This document shows, piece by piece, positions 7,693 to 14,342 of a stretch of DNA of 14,342 nucleotides. The notes under the pieces were generated by a model. The model had not been told where the DNA came from. It was given only the letters and a program-made list of their open reading frames with translations, and ran no database searches. The position numbers were made by a program, and so were the translations under genes. Position 1 is the stretch's first letter. Each line of letters begins with the position of its first letter. Where the stretch lies: positions 1-14,342 of the forward strand of contig CAZSPL010000088.1 in NCBI GenBank assembly GCA_964608735.1, in the 5' to 3' direction. Source of the stretch: CAZSPL01 sp964608735. GTDB taxonomy: Bacteria > JAJVIF01 > JAPKYR01 > CAZSPL01.

Positions 7693-7916
7693 CCCTCCAC
7701 TCCCCCATCAACCAACTAAACCCGGGTGCCACGCCACTATCTTCTGGTGCCACGGACACGCGAGTCTTCGAGCTTGCCCGTGTCCTCATCCCGTCAAACA
7801 ACTAAATCCGGGTGGCACGGACAAGCGTCCTCCAATCCCCATCACACTACCACCACGAATAAAGCTTGCCCGTGTCTTCACTCCCCCGTTCACTTCCAAA
7901 CCCCTGGTGCCGTGGC
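7693..7916. repeat. Three degenerate tandem repeat units
   Basis: Three imperfect units begin at about 7693, 7780 and 7873. Each reads roughly 'tcactcccccgtcaaccaac' and then '..aaacccgggtgccacgg'. Between units are copies of AGCTTGCCCGTGTC (7771-7784 and 7863-7876). Internal pairing exists: GGACACG (7754-7760) with CGTGTCC (7779-7785), and CACGGACAAGC (7816-7826) with GCTTGCCCGTG (7864-7874, one mismatch). The spacing is 87-93 bases. This fills most of the 284-base gap between the adaptor and GT-C genes. It is not CRISPR: few copies, diverged, no constant repeat. Confidence 0.6.
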
Positions 7917-7922
7917 TCACAT

Positions 7923-9293
7923 TTACACTCCGCCCGTATCCCCACCACTCTCTACCACCGTGCTGCTCTCCTCCCCTTGCACCGCCGTTGCCTCATCTTT
8001 CTTCTCCTCCTCGAACGGCTCCGACGGCACACCCTTCACCAATATCTTCTCCCCTTCCTCGACCCCGCTCTTTATCTCCGTATTCTCATAATCCGTTATC
8101 CCGAGCTCCACTTCCCGCTGTTCGAGCACATCGCCATCCCCCACGACGAAAACATAATTCTTCTCGGCTGTACGCATTATCGCGCTGTCCGGAACAATGA
8201 CGACATCCGTTACCTCGTCGGTGATGATATCCACGTATGCCGTCAGGTTCGGGAGAAGCTTCCCATCTGGATTGTCTATCACCATCTCCACTTCGAAATT
8301 CGTCACCGTCGTGGTTACGCTTCCCATCGGGTTTATCTTGATGACCTCGGCCTCGAACTCATCGCCCTCGAATGCATCCACCTCGATGACCACTTTCTGC
8401 CCCACCTTGACGCGCCCTATGTCGGTCTCATCCACCAGCGCCTGAACCTTCATCTTCGATAGATCGCCGATAAGCACGATGAGGTCGCTTCCCGCGCCGA
8501 ACGACGCCTGCGAGCTCACAACCACCGAACCCTCGGTGATGAATTTCTCCAGCACCACGCCGGTCATCGGAGATAATATCGTCGAATCCCCAAGCGCGCT
8601 CGTCGCCGATTCATAATCCGCGCTCGCCTGCCGGTATATCGCCTCGTAATACGCCACTATCTCCTCGGGCGAGCCGTCGAGCAATATCCGGAGCTGCGCC
8701 CGCGCGTTGTCGAGCGAAAGCGATGCCTGGTCGCGGGCATACTCCGCGCTCTCCAGTTCGGCATCCGCCTTGAATCCGGCGGTGTGAAGCTCACTCGTAC
8801 GCGCCAGATCCGATTCGCGCTGCGCCAGGTCGAGCTCGTAGCGGCGAACCTGGTCCTCCATATTCGCCCGCTCCGCCGGGAGCCATCCCTTCTTCTGCTG
8901 CGCGAGACTCGCGCGCGCCGCTTCCACCGATGCTTCCGCGCGTTTCAGGTTGATGCGAAGATCATCCTGGTCAAGCTCCACAAGCGGATCCCCGACACTC
9001 ACCTTGTCGCCGACATCCACGAAAAGCTCCGACACTTTCCCCGACGCCTCCGAACGCACATGCACCGTATCATACGGCTGAAGCGGCCCCTGCGCGCTGA
9101 CCACCTGCCTGACTTCGCCGCGACCGACTTCCTCCGTTTCCATGTATGTCTCGAGCTTGTGGACACCCGCGCCGCTCTTCCTGTTCGAGGCGAATATCAC
9201 TATCGCCGCCACCGCCGCGATGAAGATCACGATGAATATGAAATTCCGCGCTTTATTAGATTTCTTCTTCGTCTTCTTGACTATCTTGACCAT
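7923..9293 (-). CDS. Periplasmic adaptor protein (MacA/HlyD-type membrane fusion protein)
   Basis: 456 aa. The start is fixed by GGGAG 7 bases upstream. A very basic N-terminus (KIVKKTKKKSNKAR) precedes one inner-membrane helix (18-35). Then come the first half of the lipoyl/barrel-sandwich domain (about 76-108, VHVRSEASGKVSELFVDVGDKVSVGDPL), a long alpha-helical hairpin (111-232), the second lipoyl half (238-268, ILSPMTGVVLEKFITEGS), a beta-barrel (279-360), a membrane-proximal domain (361-425, VPDSAI...VFVV) and an acidic Glu/Ser-rich tail (426-456) that the family usually lacks. Such proteins bridge an inner-membrane transporter and a TolC channel. The ABC ATPase and TolC gene upstream suggest a MacA role rather than an RND pump. 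It starts 12 bases after the Yip1-like gene. A MacB-type permease would normally be close by but is not found. Confidence 0.93.
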   Translation of the reverse strand: MVKIVKKTKKKSNKARNFIFIVIFIAAVAAIVIFASNRKSGAGVHKLETYMETEEVGRGEVRQVVSAQGPLQPYDTVHVRSEASGKVSELFVDVGDKVSVGDPLVELDQDDLRINLKRAEASVEAARASLAQQKKGWLPAERANMEDQVRRYELDLAQRESDLARTSELHTAGFKADAELESAEYARDQASLSLDNARAQLRILLDGSPEEIVAYYEAIYRQASADYESATSALGDSTILSPMTGVVLEKFITEGSVVVSSQASFGAGSDLIVLIGDLSKMKVQALVDETDIGRVKVGQKVVIEVDAFEGDEFEAEVIKINPMGSVTTTVTNFEVEMVIDNPDGKLLPNLTAYVDIITDEVTDVVIVPDSAIMRTAEKNYVFVVGDGDVLEQREVELGITDYENTEIKSGVEEGEKILVKGVPSEPFEEEKKDEATAVQGEESSTVVESGGDTGGV

Positions 9294-9305
9294 ACTTCTG
9301 CTCCC

Positions 9306-10121
9306 TTAGCCGACCCTGACCTGTACGTTTCCCCCGCCGCCGCTGTCAGGCATGAATTTCTGCATGATCAGTCCAACGCCGGCCATGAATATAAGCATTA
9401 TGATGAAATAAATCACCANNNNNNNNNNGTTGGCGTATGTCAACCCGATTACGATGAGTGCCAGCGACCATATATAGAAAGGGTCGATCGCGCTGCATAC
9501 GGCTTGAATCGAACGATGCACCCCCTCGGGTAAAAACGCCGCAAGGCTCACCTTGGATATGTTCCACTCGGCGGCGGAAGTACCCCCCTTATATAGCTTT
9601 ATTATTTTGTCCAACACCCCCGAGCCGAGTATCCCCACGATTGAAGAATATGCTACCACCGAATATACCCGCTTGAAGCTCGTTTCAAGCCCCTGTATCA
9701 GCGACACCAGGAACAGTGCCCCTCCCGAGATGAGCCATCCCACAGGGACAAAGATCACCACCGCGGCTATGCCGATGACCATCGATGTTGTCTTCGATGC
9801 CTGGCTGTGGAACTTCTCGGCTTTCACCGTGATCTCGCTTTCATCCATGCCCCTGGCTCTCAACGCGGCTTCCTGCGCGGGCCACTGCAACTCGTATGTC
9901 ACGGGAAATGCCACGGCGGTCATCACCGCCATGATTACCCCCACCACTATCCACGGCGTCCAGAAATCCGGCCTCACCGAAAGGTATTTGAACAGCGATG
10001 ACGGGTCGACGAACAGGTTCACTATCCGGTCGATCGCGCCCTGCTCTTCGATCTCCTCTTCCTCTTCATCGCCCGCGGTATCAGTTTCCGGCATCAATTC
10101 TTTCTCGTCATTATCAGCCAT
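9306..10121 (-). CDS. Yip1-family membrane protein A (contains an assembly gap)
   Basis: About 271 aa as assembled. The start is set by AGGAG 5 bases upstream of the ATG. An acidic cytoplasmic N-terminus (DEEEEEIEEQ) is followed by IVNLFVDPSSLFKYLSVRPDFWTPW, the typical opening of bacterial Yip1-domain proteins, and then about five membrane helices. Ten Ns at 9419-9428 interrupt the last third (after GLTYAN). The frame stays open across them only if the gap truly is 10 bases (or 10 plus a multiple of 3), so the C-terminal part could belong to a different reading frame or gene. It lies between the ABC ATPase (33-base gap) and the adaptor (12-base gap), so it is surely co-transcribed. The molecular role of bacterial Yip1 proteins is poorly known; a role in assembling or serving the transporter is inference. 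A paralogue lies at 13017-13829. Confidence 0.8.
   Translation of the reverse strand: MADNDEKELMPETDTAGDEEEEEIEEQGAIDRIVNLFVDPSSLFKYLSVRPDFWTPWIVVGVIMAVMTAVAFPVTYELQWPAQEAALRARGMDESEITVKAEKFHSQASKTTSMVIGIAAVVIFVPVGWLISGGALFLVSLIQGLETSFKRVYSVVAYSSIVGILGSGVLDKIIKLYKGGTSAAEWNISKVSLAAFLPEGVHRSIQAVCSAIDPFYIWSLALIVIGLTYANXXXXVIYFIIMLIFMAGVGLIMQKFMPDSGGGGNVQVRVG
9419..9428. other. Assembly gap (10 N)
   Basis: Ten unresolved bases inside the Yip1-like gene. A round number such as 10 is often a scaffolder's placeholder, so the true length may differ. Confidence 0.99.
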
Positions 10122-10154
10122 TTTCTCTCCTCTTGCGGGATGTATCCCTCTCCT

Positions 10155-10862
10155 TTATGTCGTTTCATCGCTCACGAGGGAACCGTCGCGGAACGAAAGC
10201 TTCCTCGGGCACCGCGATGCGATATCCGGGTCGTGAGTCACGATAATGATCGCCTTCCCGTGTTTATGCAGGTCGATGAATATGTCGATTATCTCATCCC
10301 CAGATTTCGTATCGAGGTTCCCGGTCGGCTCGTCGGCAAATATCACTTCCGGGTCGTTCACTATCGCCCGGGCTATCGCCACGCGCTGCTGCTGTCCGCC
10401 CGAAAGCTCGTTCGGCTTGTGATGCCACCACTCCCCGAGGCCCACCATCTCGAGCGCCGCCATCGCCCGCTCCTTCACATTCCCGCGCGCGCCGGAATAC
10501 AGAAGCGGAAGCGCCACGTTCTCCAGTGCCGGAGTACGCGCCAGCAGGTTGAAATTCTGGAACACGAATCCCGCCTTGCGGTTGCGTATCTTCGCGAACT
10601 GGTTGTCGTCGAATGTCGCCACGTTGCGGCCTTCAAGCAGGTACTTCCCCGATGTCGGCTTGTCGAGACATCCGAGGATATTCATCAGCGTACTCTTCCC
10701 GCTTCCCGACGGACCCATCACCGCGAGCATCTCGCCCGTGTTTATCTTCAGGTCCACATCCTTCAGCGCGTGAACCTGGTGAAGTCCCATGAAATACGTC
10801 TTGCTCAATTTGATAAGCTCTATGAAAGGACCGTTATATTCTGTTTTCCCGTTGCCGCTCAT
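10155..10862 (-). CDS. ABC transporter ATP-binding protein (MacB/LolD-type)
   Basis: 235 aa, a complete nucleotide-binding domain: Walker A GPSGSGKST (50-58), Q-loop Gln102 (GFVFQNFNLL), signature LSGGQQQR (153-160), Walker B VIFADEPTGNLD (173-184) and H-loop His210 (THD). The sequence style and length match the MacB/LolD/FtsE group, whose ATPases drive FtsX-like permeases in mechanotransmission rather than classical transport. There is no fused permease. It follows the TolC gene by 25 bases and precedes the Yip1 gene by 33. The likely role is to power an efflux or lipoprotein/lipid extrusion machine together with the adaptor and TolC channel; the substrate is unknown. AGGA lies 11 bases before the ATG, a long spacing, and GGA 3 bases before it, so translation initiation may be modest. 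Confidence 0.93.
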   Translation of the reverse strand: MSGNGKTEYNGPFIELIKLSKTYFMGLHQVHALKDVDLKINTGEMLAVMGPSGSGKSTLMNILGCLDKPTSGKYLLEGRNVATFDDNQFAKIRNRKAGFVFQNFNLLARTPALENVALPLLYSGARGNVKERAMAALEMVGLGEWWHHKPNELSGGQQQRVAIARAIVNDPEVIFADEPTGNLDTKSGDEIIDIFIDLHKHGKAIIIVTHDPDIASRCPRKLSFRDGSLVSDETT

Positions 10863-10887
10863 GAATCCATGTATCCTGTCTTATATA

Positions 10888-12429
10888 TCAACCCGCGTGC
10901 GTAAGCTTCGCGAGCAATGCTATCGCGTTCAGATGTCCTATCTTCGCGTTCAAAAATGCATATTGCGCCTGCGTGTATTCCTTCTCGTATTCCAGCAGAT
11001 CCCCCGCCGTTATCAACCCAAGCTCGAATCGCTTCTTCTCGCTCTCCATCTTCACCGCGGCCGCTTCCAACCCGGCCCCGGTGACATGAAGCCGCTCGAA
11101 CGAATTCTGATACTCCACAACCGCGTCGAGAACCTCCCGCTCGATACTGTCCTCGAGGCTTTCCAGGCGGAGGTCGATATCTTCGATGCTGAGCCGCGCG
11201 ATTTCCATCCGCGCACCGGCGCCGTTGTTACCACCGAGGGGTATCACGTATGACAGCCCCGCGAACCACGAGAAATTATCCATCCCATCAAAACTTCCGC
11301 CGAGATCGAAATCCTCCCCCTGAAACCCGAATCCCCCGTTGAACCCCAGCTCCGGCCTCGTCGAATTCCGCGCCGTGAACAAGTCGACTTCCGCCTTCGT
11401 TCGCTCCAGCTTCAACTGCTCTATCTCCGGCCGCGATTGAAGCGCGTCATCGACCGCCGTCTCGATATCGATATTCGGTCCGCTGATGGACAATTCCCCT
11501 CCCAAATCAAGCTCGTCCGCGAAATCGTAACCGATTACTTCCTTGAGATGATTCAGCGCCTTGCTATAATCCCCTTTCGCGACGATAACCTCCTCCTCGC
11601 GCGAATAAAGCCCCGCCTGCGCGGCTATCTCCTCATACGGCGCGAGGCTTCCCGCCGCCACCATCGCCTTCGTCTGCGCGAGCAACGACTCCGCCTGGGC
11701 GAGCGATGCTTCCGCCACTCCCACCGCTTCCTTCGCGGCGACGACATAGAAATACGCGACCCTTACGGTGTAAATCAGCTCCGCGCGCGCGGCATCCATC
11801 GACTTCTCGCTGATGGCCTTATCCAGCTCCGCCTTCTCGATGCCCGCCATGGTCACCGCCGAGCCGAATCCCTTCAGCAGCGGACGGTTGTATGTCAGCC
11901 CCAGCGCCGATGTATACGTCCGGATATTCTGCTCCGTTTCCGACAGCAATCCCGATGCGTATTCCGAGCGGGTGTTCCCGAAGCTCAGGCTGAATGTATC
12001 ACCGGCGGGAAGCAGCTTCGACAGCGCCACCTGCCCTTCGAGCTTCTTCGAATCCGTGCCTGAGATAACCTGCGACTCGTAGCTCAACCCCCCCGTACGA
12101 GTATGGCTTGCATCGAGCTTCGCGCTGAATGTCGGCTCGAATATCGACGCGTTGTATACGAAATCGAACCCCGCCATCTCCGATGCCAGCGCCGTCCTCA
12201 GGTATGTCGGGTTATGCTCCAGCGCATACTCGATCGCCCACTCGACGTCGAATGCCGACAGCTCGCTTCCCCCCGAAGCGCCATCCTCCGCCACTGCCGG
12301 CGACGCTTCCAGCAAAAGCACGCCCTCCGATGCAACCGCTCCTTGCGATGCAAGAAGCATCAGCGCAACCGCTAAAAACATCAATGACATCCTCAACGGC
12401 TGAAATTGGAGATTTCCGATATTAAACAT
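10888..12429 (-). CDS. TolC-family outer-membrane efflux channel
   Basis: 513 aa. Signal peptide: residues 14-28 are hydrophobic (MSLMFLAVALMLLAS), with likely cleavage after AVA at 33. The mature part has the two-fold repeat of outer-membrane efflux proteins: long helices rich in Ala/Glu (for example IEKAELDKAISEKSMDAARAELIYTVRVAYFYVVAAKEAV and its counterpart VEYQNSFERLHVTGAGLEAAAVKMESEKKRFELG..TAGDLLEYEKEYTQAQ, followed by the leucine- and alanine-rich end). Trimers form a channel-tunnel through outer membrane and periplasm that docks on adaptors such as the one at 7923-9293. It is the first gene of the export operon and follows a terminator, so it probably has its own promoter. The start at 12429 is chosen over Met14 because GAGG abuts Met14 with no spacing; the ribosome site at 12429 is itself weak (GGGA at about 11 bases). 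Confidence 0.93.
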   Translation of the reverse strand: MFNIGNLQFQPLRMSLMFLAVALMLLASQGAVASEGVLLLEASPAVAEDGASGGSELSAFDVEWAIEYALEHNPTYLRTALASEMAGFDFVYNASIFEPTFSAKLDASHTRTGGLSYESQVISGTDSKKLEGQVALSKLLPAGDTFSLSFGNTRSEYASGLLSETEQNIRTYTSALGLTYNRPLLKGFGSAVTMAGIEKAELDKAISEKSMDAARAELIYTVRVAYFYVVAAKEAVGVAEASLAQAESLLAQTKAMVAAGSLAPYEEIAAQAGLYSREEEVIVAKGDYSKALNHLKEVIGYDFADELDLGGELSISGPNIDIETAVDDALQSRPEIEQLKLERTKAEVDLFTARNSTRPELGFNGGFGFQGEDFDLGGSFDGMDNFSWFAGLSYVIPLGGNNGAGARMEIARLSIEDIDLRLESLEDSIEREVLDAVVEYQNSFERLHVTGAGLEAAAVKMESEKKRFELGLITAGDLLEYEKEYTQAQYAFLNAKIGHLNAIALLAKLTHAG

Positions 12430-12495
12430 AATTCACGATTCCCGGCCCGCCCAGTGATAATTCACAGACAATTGAACTCCACAAAAGTTTCATGC

Positions 12496-12501
12496 ATTAT
12501 A
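12496..12501 (-). promoter_or_regulatory. Candidate -10 box for the export operon
   Basis: TATAAT on the minus strand lies in an AT-rich island (about 12485-12525), 66 bases before the TolC start and just after the terminator of the preceding operon. The -35 hexamer at the right distance is poor; TTGTAA lies 24 bases upstream, too far for a standard promoter. Confidence 0.4.
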
Positions 12502-12545
12502 AATTAAAATCAGATTAAGTGCCCGTTACAAAGCTCACACCCATT

Positions 12546-12569
12546 AAAAAAGCCCCCATCACGAGGGCT
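12546..12569 (-). terminator. Rho-independent terminator of the Yip1-B/BON operon
   Basis: On the minus strand AGCCCTC-GTGAT-GGGGGCT forms a 7-bp stem (one G-U pair) over a 5-base loop, followed by TTTTTT. It lies 30 bases after the stop of the BON gene and separates it from the export operon. Confidence 0.9.
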
Positions 12570-12598
12570 GTATTTCCATTCCTTTCAACGAAAATCCT

Positions 12599-12979
12599 CT
12601 ACCAGTCGAACGGCGGCTCCTCTATCGTCGGATCCACCACTATCTCGTTGATGACTTCCTTCACATCCTTGACCGCCTTCGCCATCTCCACCGCCTGGTC
12701 TACCAGTTCCTGCGTGCGAAGTTTCCCCGTCAACGTTATCACGGCATGCGATACCGAGCCGGTGAAATGGCCCTGCTTGTAATACCACTGCAGCGCCGGG
12801 TCGGCATTCAGGTTCGCTATCAGCGCACCTTCCATACCCTTGTCCCGCGCCTTTATCAGGTCATCCCCGCCGAGATTGGTGCTCTCGCGTATCCTCTGGT
12901 CCATCTGCTTGGAACATCCGGCGAATGCCGAGCATCCGGTAAGCACTGCCACGAGAAGGATTATCACTATAAAACGCAT
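12599..12979 (-). CDS. BON-domain lipoprotein
   Basis: 126 aa with AAGGAG 8 bases before the ATG. Signal MRFIVIILLVAVLTGC with lipobox LTGC (Cys16); a second Cys is at 22. Residues about 51-116 form one BON domain (ALIANLNADPAL...HFTGSVSHAVITLTGKLRTQELVDQAVEMAKAVKDVKEVINEIVV), the fold found in OsmY/DolP-type envelope proteins that bind phospholipid and act in outer-membrane maintenance. Family members with one or two BON domains are known; this has one. It is 37 bases downstream of Yip1-like protein B and ends at a strong terminator, so the two form a small operon. Whether it works with the neighbouring export system is inference. Confidence 0.9.
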   Translation of the reverse strand: MRFIVIILLVAVLTGCSAFAGCSKQMDQRIRESTNLGGDDLIKARDKGMEGALIANLNADPALQWYYKQGHFTGSVSHAVITLTGKLRTQELVDQAVEMAKAVKDVKEVINEIVVDPTIEEPPFDW

Positions 12980-13016
12980 TTCGACATCTCCTTATGCGCG
13001 ATGCATCCGCGCTGTA

Positions 13017-13829
13017 TCATCCGAGATATTCAACTCCGAGGGCTATCAGCCATGTTATGCCGTATGCCACGATGCCCACGAAGATAGCGGTCACTATCAC
13101 TCCGATGATGAAGCTGATAAAGCCCTTCACATAGTCAAAACGGCCGTACTCGCGCATCAGGATTGTCCACAGGAACAGGAAGTACAGCGTAAACAGTATC
13201 AGCAGCAACATGCTGAACCAACCGGTATGCACGAATATCAGCTTCAGCAGGAATACCAGTATCAGCGCGAACAGCATGTAGGGGTAGGCGCTCGCCGTAA
13301 GCATGCCGCCTATGCTTCCCCCGCCTTTGTTTCCCGCCAGCAGGCTCGCTAAATGAAAACCGAGGCTGCCGAGAAACCACACGATCAAGCATCCGATCGG
13401 TATCAGCGCGAAGAATACCAGCATCGACATGAAATCCCGCTGCAGGTTGTTGAACCACGCCCTGAAGTCTATCTGCTCGGGAAGCATCCCCTGCGACTCC
13501 GCCGCTTTCTCGCCCATCCAGTCGAACGCGATGTTGAAATGCGCCTTCACCGCGTCGCCCGTATGCGGGTTCGTCCATCCCGCGAGAAGGACTATCGCCA
13601 TGAGGAAGCCCGAGATTATCACCACGAATAGCGCGGGAGGAAGGCTTACCTCACCGATTAGGCGCTGGAAGGTTATCGACGGCGAGCCGAGTATCCCGAA
13701 TACATTGCGCCAGAATTCCATCCCCAGTACAAGGATCACCACGATTACCGCGAACAGCAGGATCCAGATCGAGGTGCTTACGGGATTCCACCCGCTTATT
13801 GCCTGATCGACTATATCTGTTGCGTCCAA
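13017..13829 (-). CDS. Yip1-family membrane protein B
   Basis: 270 aa, starting with TTG (AAAGGAG 7 bases upstream gives strong support; no ATG is nearby in frame). About six membrane helices: one at 20-36, then the Yip1-like opening FGILGSPSITFQRLIGEVSLPPALFVVIISGF, then four or five helices towards the C-terminus, with a loop at about 87-132 (probably outside) and GNKGGGSIGGML in the middle. Similar in layout to protein A (9306-10121), though diverged. It heads a two-gene operon with the BON lipoprotein. The specific role is unknown. The proximity of two Yip1 proteins to one efflux set suggests shared envelope work, but this is inference. Confidence 0.75.
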   Translation of the reverse strand: MDATDIVDQAISGWNPVSTSIWILLFAVIVVILVLGMEFWRNVFGILGSPSITFQRLIGEVSLPPALFVVIISGFLMAIVLLAGWTNPHTGDAVKAHFNIAFDWMGEKAAESQGMLPEQIDFRAWFNNLQRDFMSMLVFFALIPIGCLIVWFLGSLGFHLASLLAGNKGGGSIGGMLTASAYPYMLFALILVFLLKLIFVHTGWFSMLLLILFTLYFLFLWTILMREYGRFDYVKGFISFIIGVIVTAIFVGIVAYGITWLIALGVEYLG

Positions 13830-13884
13830 GGCTCAGCTCCTTTCACCATGGATAGCGTTACCGACCCTCCTTCAACGCCCCGGA

Positions 13885-13914
13885 ATCTTAACACAGATGC
13901 AAGCATTTTGTAAA
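13885..13914 (-). promoter_or_regulatory. Promoter of the Yip1-B/BON operon
   Basis: On the minus strand TTTACA (13914-13909, one mismatch from TTGACA) and TAAGAT (13890-13885, two mismatches from TATAAT) are separated by 18 bases. Transcription would start near 13878, about 48 bases ahead of the TTG start. Confidence 0.45.
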
Positions 13915-13920
13915 TCGCCT

Positions 13921-14160
13921 CTAAAACCGCGGGCGTCCCGCCCCGCCCGGGACCGTGGGCAGCCTTGGGGTTGATGAAAAAGCCGGGTAGCGCGTATCTA
14001 TTCGCGCTCTTGTGCGACGGCGGAGCCGTGATGCGCGCATCATCCCTCGCAACGATCTCGGCCTGCCTCCGACTGGGATCGCGGGCTGCCAGCCCGCTTC
14101 GACAGGATGGATACCGCCCTGACAAGAAGGGTACCCCACACTTCAGTGTGGGCCAAAGCA
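13921..14160. repeat. Palindrome-rich noncoding stretch
   Basis: Part of the 471-base noncoding region 13830-14300. It holds three perfect short palindromes: CGGGCG (13930-13935) with CGCCCG (13944-13949); GCGGGCTG-C-CAGCCCGC (14081-14097); and CCCACACT-TC-AGTGTGGG (14135-14152). An apparent minus-strand open frame here overlaps the Yip1-B start and has no protein-like features, so I see no gene. Such clustered hairpins look like fragments of dispersed repeats. Confidence 0.5.
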
Positions 14161-14180
14161 ACTTTAACCCCGCGGGCTCA

Positions 14181-14245
14181 GGGACAGTCACCTTGGCACA
14201 AAACCCGCAACTGACCATCATCGTAAAATCCAAGGTGACTGTCCC
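14181..14245. repeat. 65-bp element with 16-bp perfect inverted ends
   Basis: GGGACAGTCACCTTGG (14181-14196) is exactly complementary to CCAAGGTGACTGTCCC (14230-14245), with a 33-base loop. The ends share GGGACAG..ACC with repeats R1 and R2, so the three probably belong to one broad class of palindromic elements. It lies just upstream of the plus-strand gene. Confidence 0.8.
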
Positions 14246-14258
14246 TTTTCCCCGTATG

Positions 14259-14267
14259 TGGTAAACT
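14259..14267 (+). promoter_or_regulatory. Candidate extended -10 for the plus-strand gene
   Basis: TGG-TAAACT resembles an extended -10 (TGn-TATAAT), 34 bases ahead of the ATG at 14301. No good -35 is visible; that window falls in the right arm of the inverted repeat. Confidence 0.25.
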
Positions 14268-14300
14268 TAGATACGCCAACAGATGCACCAAGGAGGCACC

Positions 14301-14342
14301 ATGAGGGGACTTCGCGGGCTGATTTTCATTTTCCTCCTCACA
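14301..14342 (+). CDS. 5' end of a secreted or membrane protein (cut by the window)
   Basis: An ATG preceded by AAGGAGG (4 bases away) opens MRGLRGLIFIFLLT and runs to the window edge. Two Arg residues followed by a hydrophobic run look like the start of a signal peptide or membrane helix. It is the only plus-strand gene, divergent from the Yip1-B operon. Function cannot be judged from 14 residues. Confidence 0.7.
   Translation, partial: MRGLRGLIFIFLLT

Noticed and set aside
7693..7916. CRISPR array
   Set aside because: Only three units, diverged along their whole length with no constant repeat or variable spacers, and no cas genes.
7379..8200. Long plus-strand open frame over the GT-C start, repeat patch and adaptor end
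   Set aside because: Pro/Ser/His-rich translation typical of the antisense of a GC-rich gene; it crosses two real genes and a repeat region.
7923..9293. RND (AcrA-type) pump assignment
   Set aside because: No AcrB-like inner-membrane pump is present, while an ABC ATPase of the MacB/LolD group is in the same operon.
8784..9533. Plus-strand open frame opposite the adaptor and Yip1-A
   Set aside because: Antisense, Arg/His-rich, and it runs through the N gap.
13811..14233. A 140-residue minus-strand open frame upstream of Yip1-B
   Set aside because: It overlaps the well-supported Yip1-B start region and its promoter, runs through several palindromes, has low-complexity composition and no ribosome site or family resemblance.

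Overview
The window looks like chromosomal DNA of an uncultured Gram-negative (outer-membrane-bearing) bacterium. Evidence is a TolC-type outer-membrane channel, a periplasmic adaptor, two clear lipoproteins (a 14-repeat LVIVD protein and a BON protein), a third probable one, and strong AGGAG ribosome sites. A 10-base N run at 9419-9428 suggests a scaffolded draft or metagenome assembly. I cannot name the phylum from the sequence. There are no phage, integrase, CRISPR, tRNA or rRNA genes. Every complete gene is on the minus strand; only a truncated gene at the right edge (14301 onward) is on the plus strand.

Transcription is right to left. (1) 14342-13830 is a palindrome-rich divergent intergenic region holding a 65-bp inverted-repeat element and the start of the plus-strand gene. 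(2) 13829-12599 holds a Yip1-like membrane protein and a BON lipoprotein, closed by a good intrinsic terminator (12546-12569). (3) 12429-7923 is a compact export operon: TolC-family channel, MacB/LolD-type ABC ATPase, a second Yip1-like membrane protein and a MacA/HlyD-type adaptor. It has everything a MacAB-TolC-like machine needs except an FtsX-type permease, which is not in the window. (4) 7922-7639 is an intergenic patch of three degenerate tandem repeat units. (5) 7638-5229 is a two-gene lipid-linked sugar module: a GT-C-type multi-spanning protein and a DPM1-like GT2 synthase. (6) 5105-2397 is a large lipoprotein with 14 LVIVD-type beta-propeller repeats. (7) 2203-124 holds two tandem paralogues with a pseudopilin (GspG)-like block, one apparently lipid-anchored and one anchored by a membrane helix.

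Two ~90%-identical 91-bp elements with GGGGACAGGT...ACCTGTCCCC ends (20-110 and 2286-2375) sit just 3' of two genes. A third element with related ends (GGGACAG..ACC) lies at 14181-14245. They resemble REP/RAYT-type dispersed hairpin elements, but no transposase is present.

Most genes concern the cell envelope: export across two membranes, sugar transfer at the membrane, and surface or periplasmic display of repeat proteins. The most interesting point is the export operon in which a Yip1-family protein sits between ATPase and adaptor while the expected permease is absent. The assembly gap lies inside that same gene, so this needs checking first.
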